DNA of 64,000 nt from Arthrobacter sp. Leaf234 (GCF_001422665.1 NZ_LMLU01000001.1:91282-155281), one strand, 5' to 3'. Shown: positions 27,387-36,763, counted from the stretch's first letter. Notes: generated by a model not told the origin, from the sequence alone. A program made the numbers and translations.

Positions 27387-28396
27387 GCGGAGGGTCCTTT
27401 CGGGGAATCCATGGTGGAACCGCGGACGATCAGCCGGCTCGGCAGGACCCGGGACTCCGCCGCTTCGCCGGCGATCACGGCCACGAGCATCTCGACCGCA
27501 CCCCGTCCCATCGCATCGACGTCGTGCGCGATCACGGTGAGGGCCGGGTTCAGCAGCGTGAAGGCCTCGATGTCGTCGTAGCCCACGAAGGCCAGGTCCG
27601 CGCCGATGGCGACTCCGCGCTCGTTGCAGACGCCGATGGCCCCGATGGACATGAGGCTGTCGGCCGCGAGGACGGCCGTCGGCGGGTCGGCCAGGTCGAG
27701 CAGCGCATGCGCTCCGGCAGCGCCGCTCGCCGCCTGGAAGTCGCCGACGTGGACCAGGCCGCCGTCGTCGTCCGCGGCGGTTCCGCTGATCGCTTCCTGG
27801 TACGCCCGCAGCCGCTCGCGGCCCGTGGACGTGCTCTGTGGCCCGGCGATGTAGCCGATGCGCCGGTGTCCCAGCCCGAGCAGGTGTTCCACGGCCTCAT
27901 GGATGCCGGTCCGGTTGTCGGGGCTGATGCTCGGCACGTCGGCGCCGTCGATCACCCGGTCCACGAAGACCGTGGGCAGCCCGCTGCCTAGGATACCGGC
28001 GAGGCTCGCCCTGTCACCCTGGGGAGCAGCGATCAGCCCGTCCACGCGCTGCGAGAGCATGACGTCGAAGTAGCGGTCCTGCTGCTCCACACTCTCGTTC
28101 GCGTTGCCGAACAGCGTGAGGTAGCCGAAGTCGCGTGCACGCTGCTCGACGGCATGGGCGAGGTCGGCGAAGAAGGGATTGCGGATGTCGGGCAGGAGGA
28201 GCCCGAGGGTCTGGGTCGTCGTCCTGCGGAGCGACCTCGCCTGCGCATTGGGGCGGAACCCGAGGTCGGCGACGGCCTGCTCGACGGCGGTCCGTGCCGC
28301 GGGGGACGTACTGGGATGACCGGACAGGACGCGGGACGCCGTCGCGGTGGAGACGCCCGCCCTCCCGGCGACATCCTTGATCGTCACTGACCGCAC
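27383..28396 (-). CDS. rbsR: LacI-family repressor of the ribose operon
   Basis: 337 residues. N-terminal HTH and hinge: VTIKDVAGRAGVSTATASRV and NAQARSLRRTTTQTLGLLLP; then the periplasmic-binding-like sensor with FFADLAHAVEQRARDFGY and VPSISPDNRTGIHEAVEHLL. GTG at 28396 is chosen: it gives the normal distance to TIKDVA and has GGGAG 4-5 nt upstream; longer frames run through the operator. As first gene of rbsR-A-C-B-K-D and with a perfect palindrome over its promoter, it should repress itself and the operon until ribose or a derivative binds. Confidence 0.93.
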   Translation of the reverse strand: MRSVTIKDVAGRAGVSTATASRVLSGHPSTSPAARTAVEQAVADLGFRPNAQARSLRRTTTQTLGLLLPDIRNPFFADLAHAVEQRARDFGYLTLFGNANESVEQQDRYFDVMLSQRVDGLIAAPQGDRASLAGILGSGLPTVFVDRVIDGADVPSISPDNRTGIHEAVEHLLGLGHRRIGYIAGPQSTSTGRERLRAYQEAISGTAADDDGGLVHVGDFQAASGAAGAHALLDLADPPTAVLAADSLMSIGAIGVCNERGVAIGADLAFVGYDDIEAFTLLNPALTVIAHDVDAMGRGAVEMLVAVIAGEAAESRVLPSRLIVRGSTMDSPKGPSA

Positions 28397-28414
28397 GCTG
28401 CTCCCTACGCCGTT

Positions 28415-28444
28415 GTGGAATCGATTCCATGGAATCGATTCCAC
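28415..28444. promoter_or_regulatory. Perfect 30-bp palindromic RbsR operator
   Basis: Two abutting copies of TGGAATCGATTCCA (28416-28429 and 28430-28443), each itself a perfect 14-bp palindrome with the central CG of LacI-family sites, extended by one more pair on each side. It covers about -5 to +25 of the predicted rbs transcript. Confidence 0.85.
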
Positions 28445-28445
28445 A

Positions 28446-28474
28446 AGTATGGTGCAGATCACATCGGCTGTCAA
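28446..28474 (-). promoter_or_regulatory. rbs operon promoter
   Basis: On the minus strand TTGACA (28474-28469) and CATACT (28451-28446) are separated by 17 bp, a near-consensus sigma-70-type promoter. The predicted start, about 28439, lies inside the palindromic operator. Confidence 0.8.
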
Positions 28475-28508
28475 ACAGCCGCGGATGGAAGGGCGGCCCG
28501 GGCGGGAA

Positions 28509-28514
28509 CATAAT
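28509..28514 (+). promoter_or_regulatory. -10 box of predicted leaderless HAD-gene promoter
   Basis: CATAAT, 6-nt gap, then ATG at 28521; no SD between. Confidence 0.55.
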
Positions 28515-28520
28515 GGGGAC

Positions 28521-29441
28521 ATGCCTACGGATGCCCCACTCGACCTCCTGCCCGACGCCCCCGCACTGCCCAGCGCAGCTTCGGGGCAGCCCACGGTGGG
28601 ACTCCTGCTCGATGTCGACGGGCCCGTCGCCAGTCCGGTGACGCGCACCGTCCCGGCAGGCATCATCGCGGATCTGCTCACCCTCGCCGCCGCGGGCTGG
28701 CCCGTCGTCTTCAACACCGGCCGCTCGGACGCCTTCATCCGGGAGCAGGTGATGGCGCCCATGATGGCGGCCGGCATCCCGGTCGGCGTCACCTTCCACG
28801 CCGTCTGCGAGAAGGGTGCCACCTGGTTCTCGTTCACGGCCGACGGCGCCGGGGAGGTCTTCGTGGACCGCGACCTCGCCCTGCCGGTGAGTTTCGCCGA
28901 CGACGTGCGCGATCTCGTGGAGGAGAAGTACGCCGACCTCATGTTCTTCGACGAGACCAAGCTCGCCATGGTCTCGGTGGAGCAGCTGCTCACCGCGACC
29001 AACGCGGACTACCTGGTGGGGCAGCAGGGGTTCGACGACGACGCGATGGACATCCTGCACAGCCACGACATGGGTGCGTCCCGCCTCGACCGCGAGGAAC
29101 CGGACAGCAACGGCCACATCGACTACCGCGTGGACCCGACCATCATCTCGACCGACATCGAATCGGTGCGGACGGGCAAGGACGTGGGTGCCGAGCGGGC
29201 CCTCACGCTCGTCGCACCCTTCATGGACCCTCCGCGCGCCTGGCGGACCGTGGGCGACTCCCGGACCGACTACGCCATGGCCGACTACCTGCACGAGCAG
29301 GGGTTCGACGTCGCACACGTGGACGTCCGGCCCGCGGACGGCGTCCCGGCGAAGCCCTACGAGGTCATCACCGAAGGTGCCCTCATCCACGAGGAGGCGG
29401 GCGCCGCCTTCCTCGCCCGGTGCGTGGCCTCGCTCGGCTAG
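28521..29441 (+). CDS. HAD-family hydrolase
   Basis: 306 residues. Motif I is VGLLLDVDGPVASP (DVD, first Asp nucleophile, near residue 32), motif II is VVFNTGRSDAF, the Lys-bearing region TGKDVGAERAL (near 217-227) and motif IV WRTVGDSRTDYAMADYL with the metal-binding Asp pair. The cap region between motifs II and III suggests a HAD-IIB (Cof-like) sugar-phosphate or nucleotide phosphatase. It is divergent from rbsR but has its own -10 box, so a ribose link is not implied. Substrate unknown. Confidence 0.85.
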   Translation: MPTDAPLDLLPDAPALPSAASGQPTVGLLLDVDGPVASPVTRTVPAGIIADLLTLAAAGWPVVFNTGRSDAFIREQVMAPMMAAGIPVGVTFHAVCEKGATWFSFTADGAGEVFVDRDLALPVSFADDVRDLVEEKYADLMFFDETKLAMVSVEQLLTATNADYLVGQQGFDDDAMDILHSHDMGASRLDREEPDSNGHIDYRVDPTIISTDIESVRTGKDVGAERALTLVAPFMDPPRAWRTVGDSRTDYAMADYLHEQGFDVAHVDVRPADGVPAKPYEVITEGALIHEEAGAAFLARCVASLG

Positions 29442-29502
29442 GATCCCTGGGCGCCGGCGCCCTCCGGCCGGTACACGAGGGTTGCTGCCGGGGGCGTCCG
29501 GC

Positions 29503-30006
29503 TCAGGCCGCCTGGGCTTCCAGCACCTTCTCGATGGCGGCGACGACCTCGGGGGCGTCCGGCTCCACCGTGGGGGCGAAGCGTGCGACGATCTCGCCGT
29601 CGCGGTTGACGAGGAACTTCTCGAAGTTCCACTTCACGAGGCCCGGCAAGACACCGTTCTTGAAGGTCGTCAGCTGCTTGTAGAGAGGGTGCTGGTCCTT
29701 CCCGCGGACATCGCCCTTGGCCATCAGCGGGAACGTCACGCCGAACGTGGTGGAGCAGAACTCGGCGATCTCGCCGTCGTTCAGGGGTTCCTGCCCCATG
29801 AACTGGTTGCAGGGCATGCCGAGGACCACGAGGCCCTGCTCGGAGTACCTGCTGTACAGCGCCTCCAGCCCCGCGTACTGGGGCGTGAAACCACACTTGG
29901 ACGCGACGTTGACCACCAGGACGGGCCGGCCGCGGAAGTCGCCGAACGACCTCGGCGTGCCGTCGTTCATGGTGAGATCGATCCCGTACAGGTCCGTCGA
30001 GGACAT
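29503..30006 (-). CDS. Glutathione peroxidase-family thiol peroxidase (Cys type)
   Basis: 167 residues. The peroxidatic site is NVASKCGFTPQYAGLEALY, with Cys where animal enzymes have selenocysteine; the Gln/Trp partners appear in LGMPCNQFMGQEPL (the second Cys may be resolving) and KWNFEKFLV. Bacterial members normally use thioredoxin or mycothiol-linked partners rather than glutathione. ATG at 30006 with AGGGAG upstream fixes the start. Cytosolic, reduces hydroperoxides. Lone gene, convergent with the HAD gene. Confidence 0.94.
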   Translation of the reverse strand: MSSTDLYGIDLTMNDGTPRSFGDFRGRPVLVVNVASKCGFTPQYAGLEALYSRYSEQGLVVLGMPCNQFMGQEPLNDGEIAEFCSTTFGVTFPLMAKGDVRGKDQHPLYKQLTTFKNGVLPGLVKWNFEKFLVNRDGEIVARFAPTVEPDAPEVVAAIEKVLEAQAA

Positions 30007-30159
30007 GGCTGCTCCCTGGTAGGTGGTGTGCTCCTGCTTCGTTCCACCCTGCCATGCGGATGGGCACCACCGCGGTCCCCGGAGCAAACCGGGGCGGGAG
30101 GACGTTGGACAGCTGACGGCCCGCAGGGCCGCGGAAGCACCGACAGGACGGATCGCCGC

Positions 30160-31068
30160 ATGGGAATCATCGCCACGTGGAAGACGCAGCTCCGCACCAC
30201 CTTCACCGACGGCGATCCCACCATCCCGCAGTGGCAGTTCGAGTTCGAGAAGGGCGACGATCCCGGCTACTTCCCGGTCGGATCCGCGGTGTGGACCGTC
30301 CACAGCTCCATCACCCCGACCGTCGCGGGCATCCGCGCCCTCCTGCTCCAGGCTCTGCATCCCGGCGCGATGGCGGGCGTGCACGCGCACTCCAGCTTCC
30401 GCGAGGAGCCGCTCGGGCGCCTGGCCAACACCATCCGCTGGATCTACACCGTCACCTACGGCTCGAGGGTCGCCGCGCAGGAGGGCTCCGCCTTCGTGCA
30501 GCGGCTCCACACGAGGGTGCACGGCACCTACGTCGACAGCCACGGGACCGAGAAGGCCTACTCGGCAGCGGATCCGGACCTCATCCGGTGGGTGCACCTG
30601 GCCTTCACCGACGCCTTCGTGGCGGCGCACCGGGCGTACGGCGGGCCCATCCCCGGCGGTGTCGACGAGTACGTCCGCGAGTGGGCGGCCGCGGGCGAGC
30701 TGATGGGCCTCGAGGACCCGCCGCGGTCCGAGGCGGAACTCCGGGCCCAGCTGGCAGCCTTCGACGACGAGCTGACCGGGAGCGACCAGGTGCAGGAGGC
30801 GCTCGCGTACATCCGGCACCCGCCCCTGCCACGGTCCCAGCGCCTCGGCTACCAGATCCTCCTGGCGGGCGCGGTGTCGACGCTCGAGCCGCGGCACCGC
30901 GAGATGCTCGGGCTGCGCGTCCCGTCGCTCGGGCCCCTCCCGCTGCCCATCCGTCCGGCGGTGCGGCTCGTCCTCGGCGTCATCCGGCTGGGGCTCGGGC
31001 CCGAGGGTCCCGCGGAAGCGGCGGCGAAGACCCGTATCCGCAGGATCGGCGGCGGCTCGCCCGCATAG
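30160..31068 (+). CDS. MpaB/DUF2236-family oxygenase-like protein
   Basis: 302 residues. It contains the family core LLLQALHPGAMAGVHAHSSF (residues ~69-88), RLANTIRWIYTVTYG, HTRVHGTY and DLIRWVHLAFTDAFVAAHRAYG, with conserved His residues thought to bind a haem b cofactor in latex-clearing-protein relatives. Actinobacterial members are annotated oxygenase MpaB family; substrates are generally unknown. The C-terminal third is helical and basic. A 15-bp hairpin follows the stop directly. Confidence 0.85.
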   Translation: MGIIATWKTQLRTTFTDGDPTIPQWQFEFEKGDDPGYFPVGSAVWTVHSSITPTVAGIRALLLQALHPGAMAGVHAHSSFREEPLGRLANTIRWIYTVTYGSRVAAQEGSAFVQRLHTRVHGTYVDSHGTEKAYSAADPDLIRWVHLAFTDAFVAAHRAYGGPIPGGVDEYVREWAAAGELMGLEDPPRSEAELRAQLAAFDDELTGSDQVQEALAYIRHPPLPRSQRLGYQILLAGAVSTLEPRHREMLGLRVPSLGPLPLPIRPAVRLVLGVIRLGLGPEGPAEAAAKTRIRRIGGGSPA

Positions 31069-31069
31069 A

Positions 31070-31105
31070 CAGCAGGACCCCGGCGCGGATGCCGGGGTCC
31101 TGCTG
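31070..31105. terminator. Perfect 15-bp hairpin terminator
   Basis: CAGCAGGACCCCGGC pairs exactly with GCCGGGGTCCTGCTG around a 6-nt loop. It starts 1 bp after the oxygenase stop and ends 11 bp before the convergent tRNA-Ser. No T-run; probably used from both sides. Confidence 0.8.
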
Positions 31106-31116
31106 ATTGCTATGAG

Positions 31117-31201
31117 CGGAGGATGGGGGATTTGAACCCCCGAGGGCGTGAACCCAACACGCGTTCCAGGCGTGCGCCATAGGCCGCTAGGCGAATCCTC
31201 C
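31117..31201 (-). tRNA. tRNA-Ser (GGA)
   Basis: 85 nt. The 7-bp acceptor stem GGAGGAT/ATCCTCC is perfect with discriminator G; the T-loop region GGGTTCAAATCCC-like arm is intact; the anticodon loop reads CTGGAAC (anticodon GGA) between a GCACGC/GCGTGT arm, and a long class II variable arm follows. CCA is not encoded. Confidence 0.97.
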
Positions 31202-31302
31202 TCGTTCGGAGCAGATACCAGAATACCCATACAAGCGGATCCTGCCGAATCGCGCCCCGTTCCGGGCCCAGCCGTCGATTCGGGAGCGGCGCTGTCAGCT
31301 GT

Positions 31303-31308
31303 GTAGAC
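31303..31308 (+). promoter_or_regulatory. -10 box for SRP RNA
   Basis: TAGACT about 9 nt before the G that begins the SRP RNA stem. A poor -35 (TTCGGG) lies 18 bp upstream. Confidence 0.5.
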
Positions 31309-31316
31309 TATTTCCC

Positions 31317-31405
31317 GGCCCCTCATGTGGTGTCATCCTGTGAACTCCCCCAGGACCGGAAGGTAGCAAGGGTAAGCGGGCTCTGGCAGGTGCATGGGGG
31401 GTCTT
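31317..31405 (+). ncRNA. ffs: Small bacterial signal recognition particle RNA (4.5S type)
   Basis: The hallmark apical loop region ACCGGAAGGTAGCAAGGGT is present, with flanking TCATCCTGTGAACTCCCCCAG and CTCTGGCAGGTGCATGGG arms. The ends CCCCTCATG (31319-31327) and CATGGGGGG (31393-31401) can form a 9-bp closing stem with one G-U. The RNA binds Ffh for co-translational targeting. Exact ends are estimated to within a few bases. Its place just before gluQRS-dnaX and next to tRNA-Ser is common in actinobacteria. Confidence 0.92.
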
Positions 31406-31440
31406 CACTTTTAAGCGAGTCCAGCCGAGGAGGGTGCACG

Positions 31441-32394
31441 GTGGCAGACACGGGCGCCGGCCGCTTCGCGCCCAGCCCCTCCGGCCGGCTGCACGTCGGC
31501 AATCTCCGGACCGCCGTCGTCGCCTGGTTGTTCGCCCGGTCCACCGGGCGCCGTTTCCTCCTCCGGGTCGAGGACCTTGACCGCGTCCGGGCAGGTGCCG
31601 AGGCGGATCAGCTGGCGGAACTCGCCGCTCTGGGGATCACCTCCGACTCCGCCGTCCTCCGACAGAGCGACCGCACCGATCTCTACTCCGGGGCCCTCCG
31701 CACACTGATCGAGCGGGACCTCGCCTACGAGTGCTTCTGCACGCGCCGCGATGTCGCCGAAGCGGCCAGCGCACCGCATGCGCGTCCGGGCTTCTACCCC
31801 GGCACGTGCCGTGACCTCACCGCGGAGGACCGGGCACGACGGCGCCGCGAGCGCCCGCCGGCGCTCCGGTTGAGATCCGCGGTGGACGCCTGGACCGTCG
31901 ACGACGTCCTCGCCGGGAGTGTGACAGCGCCGGTCGACGACGTCGTGCTGCGGCGGAACGACGGGGTGATCGCCTACAACCTCGCCGTCGTCGTCGACGA
32001 CGCCGCGCAGGGCGTCGACCAGGTGGTGCGCGGGGACGACCTGCTCACGTCCGCGCCGCGCCAGGCCTACCTCGCCTCCCTGCTCGGCCTGCCCGCCCCG
32101 GCATACGCGCACGTCCCCCTGGCGGTCACGGCCGAGGGGCGCCGCCTCGCCAAACGGGATGGAGACGTGACACTGGAGGACCTCGCCGTTCAGGGGCGGA
32201 CGCCCGGTGCGGTCCTCGCGCTCCTGCTGTCCTCCCTCGGGCTTCCGGAGGGATCGCTCCAGGCCGCGCTCGGGGCGTTCGACCCGGCGCGCCTCCCGCG
32301 GCAGCCGTGGGTCGTGGACCCCTCGGACCTGTTCTCCACCCCCGCCGGCCCGGCATGCAAACCGTCAGCATCAACCGATAAGGTTCTTCCGTGA
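31441..32394 (+). CDS. gluQ: Glutamyl-Q tRNA(Asp) synthetase
   Basis: 317 residues, a catalytic-domain-only glutamyl-tRNA synthetase paralogue that attaches Glu to queuosine-34 of tRNA-Asp. Class I HIGH-type motif RFAPSPSGRLHVGNLRTA at the N-terminus, Glu-binding RFLLRVEDLDRVR, a zinc-site region CFCTRRDVAEA...PGTCRDL, and the KMSKS equivalent RRLAKRDGDVTL. It lacks the anticodon-binding domain, which separates it from GltX. GTG at 31441 has GAGGAGG upstream; a frame reaching back over the SRP RNA is spurious. It overlaps dnaX by 4 bp. Confidence 0.92.
   Translation: MADTGAGRFAPSPSGRLHVGNLRTAVVAWLFARSTGRRFLLRVEDLDRVRAGAEADQLAELAALGITSDSAVLRQSDRTDLYSGALRTLIERDLAYECFCTRRDVAEAASAPHARPGFYPGTCRDLTAEDRARRRRERPPALRLRSAVDAWTVDDVLAGSVTAPVDDVVLRRNDGVIAYNLAVVVDDAAQGVDQVVRGDDLLTSAPRQAYLASLLGLPAPAYAHVPLAVTAEGRRLAKRDGDVTLEDLAVQGRTPGAVLALLLSSLGLPEGSLQAALGAFDPARLPRQPWVVDPSDLFSTPAGPACKPSASTDKVLP
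32379..32384 (+). promoter_or_regulatory. -10-like box for a possible dnaX promoter
   Basis: TAAGGT inside the 3' end of gluQ, 6 nt before the GTG of dnaX at 32391. It could give dnaX its own leaderless transcript. Confidence 0.4.
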
Positions 32395-35300
32395 GTACAG
32401 CCCTCTACCGTCGCTACCGTCCGGAGACCTTTGCGGACGTCATCGGTCAGGAGCATGTCACCGACCCCCTGATGGCGGCGATCGACAAGGACCGCATCAA
32501 CCACGCCTATCTGTTCTCCGGGCCGCGCGGCTGCGGCAAGACCACCTCCGCGCGCATCCTCGCCCGATGCCTGAACTGCGCGCAGGGGCCCACCTCCACG
32601 CCCTGCGGCGTCTGCGACAGTTGCGTGGAACTCGCCCGCAACGGTTCCGGGAGCCTCGACGTCATCGAGATCGACGCCGCCAGCCACGGTGGCGTGGACG
32701 ACGCCCGGGACCTCCGTGAGCGCGCCACGTTCGCGCCCGTCCGCGACCGCTTCAAGATCTTCATCATCGACGAGGCCCACATGGTCACGTCCGCCGGGTT
32801 CAACGCCCTCCTGAAGATCGTGGAGGAGCCACCGGAGCACATCCTCTTCATCTTCGCGACCACCGAACCGGACAAGGTCATCGGCACCATCCGCTCGCGG
32901 ACGCACCACTACCCCTTCCGGCTCGTTCCGCCTGAGCCCCTCATGGGGTACCTCGAACTGCTGTGCCGGCAGGAGAACGTGCCGGTGGCGCCGGGCGTCC
33001 TGTCGCTCGTCATCCGAGCGGGCGGCGGCTCCGTCCGCGATTCGCTCTCCGTGCTCGACCAGCTCATGGCAGGCGCCGGCGAAGCAGGCCTCGACTACGA
33101 GCTCGCGGTCTCCCTCCTCGGGTACACGCACGCCACCCTGCTCGACGACGTCGTCGAGTCGATCGCGGCAGGAGACGCCGGGACGGTGTTCGACGCCGTG
33201 GACCGCGTCATCCAGACCGGTCACGATCCGCGGCGTTTCGTCGAGGACCTGCTCGAGCGCTTCAGGGACCTGATCGTCATCAATGCGGTACCCGAGGGTG
33301 CCTCCTCGATCCTCCGGGGTGTCCCGGACGACCAGCTGAACCGCATGCGGACGCAGGCGACGCAGCTCGGCGGCGGGGAGCTGTCCCGCTCGGCTGACAT
33401 CACCAACACGGCGCTGACCGAGATGACCGGCGCCACCTCGCCACGACTGCACCTCGAACTCCTGTGCGCGCGGCTCCTGCTGCCCGCCGCCGACACATCG
33501 GTCCGGGGGACCCTCGCCCGCGTGGACCGCATCGAGCGGCGCCTCGAGTACGCCGGCGGCGCCCCGGCCACGGCGTCACCCACTGCATCGCCCGAGGCGT
33601 CACCCGAGACGGAATCCGATGCAGCGCCCGCGCGCCCGGCGCGGCCGCGGCTGGACGTCCCACGCAACGCCGAAGAAGCGGCGGCGCGCTGGTCGCTTCC
33701 CGCAGCCGATCCCGCCGCTCCGGCCATCCCCGCAGCAGTACGGTCGGCCGATTCCCCCGCCGTGCCGGCCGTCCCTGCAGCCGCGCGCGCCGATCGTGCC
33801 GGGCAGGGCTCCGCGCCGGCGGACTCGTCACCCGACTGGGGTGGCGCTTGGGGCGTCTCCACCGATTCGGCCTTCAACGACGGTCCGGCGGACCGGAGGA
33901 AGCCCGGCGATGGTGCGGCTCCGGTTTCATCCGGTGCCGGGACCGATCCAGGTGCCGCCGGTGCCGGTGCCGGATCTGGCGCCGCCGGTGCCGGTCCCAC
34001 GTCAGGCGGCACGGGTTCTGCTCCAGCTGCAACCGCAGCCGCAGCCGAGGAACCGTCCGGGCCTATCGCAGCCGGTCCCGCCGCATCCGGCCCTACCCCT
34101 TCCCGCCCCGCTTCGTCCGTCGCACCGAGCGACGCACACCCCGGCACCTCGTCATCCGATCACGGCGCCCAGGGTGCCGCGGAGGACAGGCAGTCGACGC
34201 AACCTGCGGTGTCCCGCGGTGACGCCCAGGGACGCCGTCCCGAGGAGGACGACCGTGGTCCAGCCACCCGTCCAGCGGACGTCCACGGTTCTGGTCCGGA
34301 AGCCCGGCCGACCCCCACTGCAGAGCCGGGTGCATCTGCAGATGTGCAGGGCGCTCCGCCAACGGCCCGCGGTGGCGGGAATGTGGAGATGGTGCGGCGA
34401 GCTTGGCCGGAGATCATGGACGAGGTGGCCAAGATCAAGCGGGCCACCTGGCTGATCGTGAACGTGTCCGCGAAACCGCGCTCCTTCGAGGGCAACCAAC
34501 TGGTCCTCGCTTTCGCCAACCAGGGAACGGCCATCGGGTTCCAGCGCGGTCAGCACATGGACAACGTGAAGCAGGCCATCCACAAGGTCCTCGGATTGAC
34601 CTGTTCCATCGAAGCGGTCCATGACGCCGACGGGGCGGGTGAGTCGGGCCCAAAAGTACCGGCTAGCCAGAACGGTCCGGGGAGCCCGGACCCGGGCTCC
34701 ACCGTGCCCACTCCTGGGCCTGCAGAGCGGCCCATGAGCGCCGGCGCAGCTGCTGCAGCCGGCCCTCCTGCACCGCCCGCCGAGAGCCCCTCGTCCGGCG
34801 CCGCCGGATCCCGCCCTGGTGGAACGCCGGGCGTCGGTGCACCCGCTGCTCCAGGCCCTGCTGCTCGCACCGCACCGGGCCCCGCTGCACCCTCGTCCGA
34901 CAGCGCCTCCTCGCCCGCTGCTGCCGCACCCGGCCCCGTCGCACCCTCGTCCGACAGCGCCTCCTCGCCCGCTGCTGCCGCATCCGGCCCCGTCGCACCC
35001 TCGTCCGACAGCGCCTCCTCGCCCGCTGCTGCCGCATCCCGGCGCGGTGGGACGCCGGGCGTCGGTGCACCTGCTGCACCTGCTGACCCCGGCCCGGCTG
35101 GGTCTTCGGCCGATAGTGACCCCATGCCAGCTGGGACGGCATCCCCGAGGGATGACGCAGACGCCCCAGGAGCCGTCGCATCCCCACCCTCGGTCACGTC
35201 GCCCGGGACGGGTGCGGAGGCTCCACGACGTGGTCCTGCCAGCACCGGCCCGTCGCGCGATGCCGCACCTGCCTCATCGGGCACGCCAGCGTCCCGCAAC

Positions 35301-36515
35301 GCCGCAGCCGGCACAGGAGCTCTCACCGATCACCAGGGTCGACCTGCCGCGCAGCGCCTGAAGGGCACGACCGGACCGGGCACCCGTGACGAGACTCGGC
35401 AGGAGGCGGTCGGCGCCTGGGATCCGTCCATGTCCGACGATTCCTGGGCTCTGGTGGAACCACCGGAGGAAGCCTTCGACCCCGGCCCCGGCTGGGGATC
35501 CGTCCCCGCGGATCCCTACGACCGTCGATCGCCGTCGCCCGGCGTCGACCAGGCCTCCCGCCCGGACCGTGGCGGCGGACAGCGGGGCGGACGTGCAGCG
35601 CAGGCGAGTGGCAGCCATCCGCCCGAGCGGTCCGGCTCACACGCCGCCGCCGGAGGAGTGGGCCAGCGGTCAGGTGGTCCTGTCCGCCCGGGCCCCCGCA
35701 CCTCAGGACACTCCGGCAGTGCCGATCCAACGGCCCAGGCCCCGCGCGCACCGGGCTCCGCTCCGTCGGGACAAGCCGATCAGCACAGCCTCCCGCCCGC
35801 CGGCGGATCACCTCGGCAGGCGCCCGCCCCGGCGGGGCGAGCCGATCAGCAGGCATCCGAGCGGACCGCCTCACGCAGTGTCGTGTGGAGCCCTCCCGCC
35901 CCTACGCCGGACCGATCGCCCGACCGATCGCCCGACCGATCGCCGGACGGCGACGCAAGGACCGTCGACCGGGCCGATCCCGGGGACGGACTGTCGCCGC
36001 AGGCGCAGCCTGCCCAGCGCCCACCCGAGGCCGGTGGACCGGACGCATCGCCTCAGGCCGATGGACCGCGGGCATCACCTGCCGGCGCACGTCCCCCCGG
36101 CCCCGTCATTCCGAGCTTCATCCGCAGGGACGCTCCTGCGGTGGACAGCAGTTCCGGTTCCGCGCCCGCCACCCAGGGCCCACCCGCACCGGCACCGATG
36201 GCAGGAGGATCCGCTGCCGTCGTCGCGCCCGGCGACGCAGCGGAGAGGATCGGTTCACCGTCCGACCGACCGGCCGATCCCGGCAACGCGCTGCGCAAGC
36301 CGGTCAGCCGCTACCAGAAACTGCTCGATGAGGCCGAGCGGAAACGGGCTGAGGAAGCAGCCGCTGTGCGCAGTACGGTCGACCTCCGCTTCGTCGAGGA
36401 CGAGCCGAGCGCCGATGACGAGACGATCGAGGAGTCCGGCCTCGTGGGCAGGACCGCCATCGAGCGGATCCTCAACGGGCGGCTCGTCGAGGAGCGGAGC
36501 CTCGACGGTCAGTAG
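32391..36515 (+). CDS. dnaX: DNA polymerase III subunits gamma and tau, unusually long
   Basis: 1374 residues. Clamp-loader AAA+ module at residues ~1-370: Walker [10 protein letters not shown] (44-52), zinc Cys cluster (60-78), DEAH Walker B, sensor region. Residues ~665-745 are the conserved tau domain [20 protein letters not shown] with [20 protein letters not shown]. Between and after these lie very long Ala/Pro/Ser/Gly-rich segments, including three 18-residue repeats (34878-35039) and SPDR repeats (35912-35945). The last ~75 residues ([20 protein letters not shown] ... [16 protein letters not shown]) are again conserved. Actinobacterial DnaX is often long but usually well under this. 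GTG overlaps the gluQ stop. No DnaX frameshift signal was seen. Confidence 0.95.
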   Translation: MSTALYRRYRPETFADVIGQEHVTDPLMAAIDKDRINHAYLFSGPRGCGKTTSARILARCLNCAQGPTSTPCGVCDSCVELARNGSGSLDVIEIDAASHGGVDDARDLRERATFAPVRDRFKIFIIDEAHMVTSAGFNALLKIVEEPPEHILFIFATTEPDKVIGTIRSRTHHYPFRLVPPEPLMGYLELLCRQENVPVAPGVLSLVIRAGGGSVRDSLSVLDQLMAGAGEAGLDYELAVSLLGYTHATLLDDVVESIAAGDAGTVFDAVDRVIQTGHDPRRFVEDLLERFRDLIVINAVPEGASSILRGVPDDQLNRMRTQATQLGGGELSRSADITNTALTEMTGATSPRLHLELLCARLLLPAADTSVRGTLARVDRIERRLEYAGGAPATASPTASPEASPETESDAAPARPARPRLDVPRNAEEAAARWSLPAADPAAPAIPAAVRSADSPAVPAVPAAARADRAGQGSAPADSSPDWGGAWGVSTDSAFNDGPADRRKPGDGAAPVSSGAGTDPGAAGAGAGSGAAGAGPTSGGTGSAPAATAAAAEEPSGPIAAGPAASGPTPSRPASSVAPSDAHPGTSSSDHGAQGAAEDRQSTQPAVSRGDAQGRRPEEDDRGPATRPADVHGSGPEARPTPTAEPGASADVQGAPPTARGGGNVEMVRRAWPEIMDEVAKIKRATWLIVNVSAKPRSFEGNQLVLAFANQGTAIGFQRGQHMDNVKQAIHKVLGLTCSIEAVHDADGAGESGPKVPASQNGPGSPDPGSTVPTPGPAERPMSAGAAAAAGPPAPPAESPSSGAAGSRPGGTPGVGAPAAPGPAARTAPGPAAPSSDSASSPAAAAPGPVAPSSDSASSPAAAASGPVAPSSDSASSPAAAASRRGGTPGVGAPAAPADPGPAGSSADSDPMPAGTASPRDDADAPGAVASPPSVTSPGTGAEAPRRGPASTGPSRDAAPASSGTPASRNAAAGTGALTDHQGRPAAQRLKGTTGPGTRDETRQEAVGAWDPSMSDDSWALVEPPEEAFDPGPGWGSVPADPYDRRSPSPGVDQASRPDRGGGQRGGRAAQASGSHPPERSGSHAAAGGVGQRSGGPVRPGPRTSGHSGSADPTAQAPRAPGSAPSGQADQHSLPPAGGSPRQAPAPAGRADQQASERTASRSVVWSPPAPTPDRSPDRSPDRSPDGDARTVDRADPGDGLSPQAQPAQRPPEAGGPDASPQADGPRASPAGARPPGPVIPSFIRRDAPAVDSSSGSAPATQGPPAPAPMAGGSAAVVAPGDAAERIGSPSDRPADPGNALRKPVSRYQKLLDEAERKRAEEAAAVRSTVDLRFVEDEPSADDETIEESGLVGRTAIERILNGRLVEERSLDGQ
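34878..35039 (+). repeat. Three tandem 54-bp repeats in dnaX
   Basis: Units at 34878-34931, 34932-34985 and 34986-35039 encode G-P-(A/V)[14 protein letters not shown](P/S). Copies two and three are almost identical at DNA level. They are flanked by related [12 protein letters not shown] segments at about 34820 and 35047, so a larger duplication preceded the small one. Confidence 0.9.
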
Positions 36516-36763
36516 GCTGCCCGCTCCCGCCAGGACGGCGTCGCCCGCTGCCGGGTGGAGTCGATGGGGGCGCGCGATTCTGGACGCCGGGCGCCCCGAC
36601 AGGGCGGACAATGGAAGCAGTGCCGAGACCTCGTGTGGCGGCCGGCCTGGACGGCGGCGCACGGACACCGCGGCGCCGACGCCGACCATCCCATCACCGG
36701 AGGCAGCCGCCGTCGACCGGCGCCCGCACGACCACCACCGAAGCAGTGCAGAGAGGGAACAGC
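36516..36763 (+). other. dnaX-recR spacer without ybaB
   Basis: 248 bp. Many bacteria carry ybaB/ebfC here; no reading frame resembling it exists. A GACAAT hexamer (36607-36612) could be a -10 for recR with a ~145-nt leader. Nothing else is recognised. Confidence 0.5.

Noticed and set aside
28397-29002. N-terminal extension of rbsR
   Set aside because: The longer frame would translate the operator and promoter; LacI proteins begin at the TIKDVA helix-turn-helix.
29449-29462. 14-bp GC palindrome between the HAD and peroxidase genes
   Set aside because: GGGCGCCGGCGCCC has no loop and is expected by chance in such GC-rich DNA; not called as a terminator.
29503-30006. Selenoprotein glutathione peroxidase
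   Set aside because: The active-site codon is TGC (Cys), not TGA, and no SECIS-like need arises.
31327-31440. N-terminal extension of gluQ over the SRP RNA
   Set aside because: The region is a structured RNA gene; the GTG at 31441 has a good SD and gives the standard HIGH-motif distance.
34878-35039. Possible CRISPR-like array
   Set aside because: The 54-bp units are contiguous, in frame and coding within dnaX; there are no spacers and no cas genes.
32391-36515. Programmed frameshift giving a separate gamma subunit
   Set aside because: No A/T-rich slippery heptamer or stop in the -1 frame next to a hairpin was found at the end of the AAA+ module.
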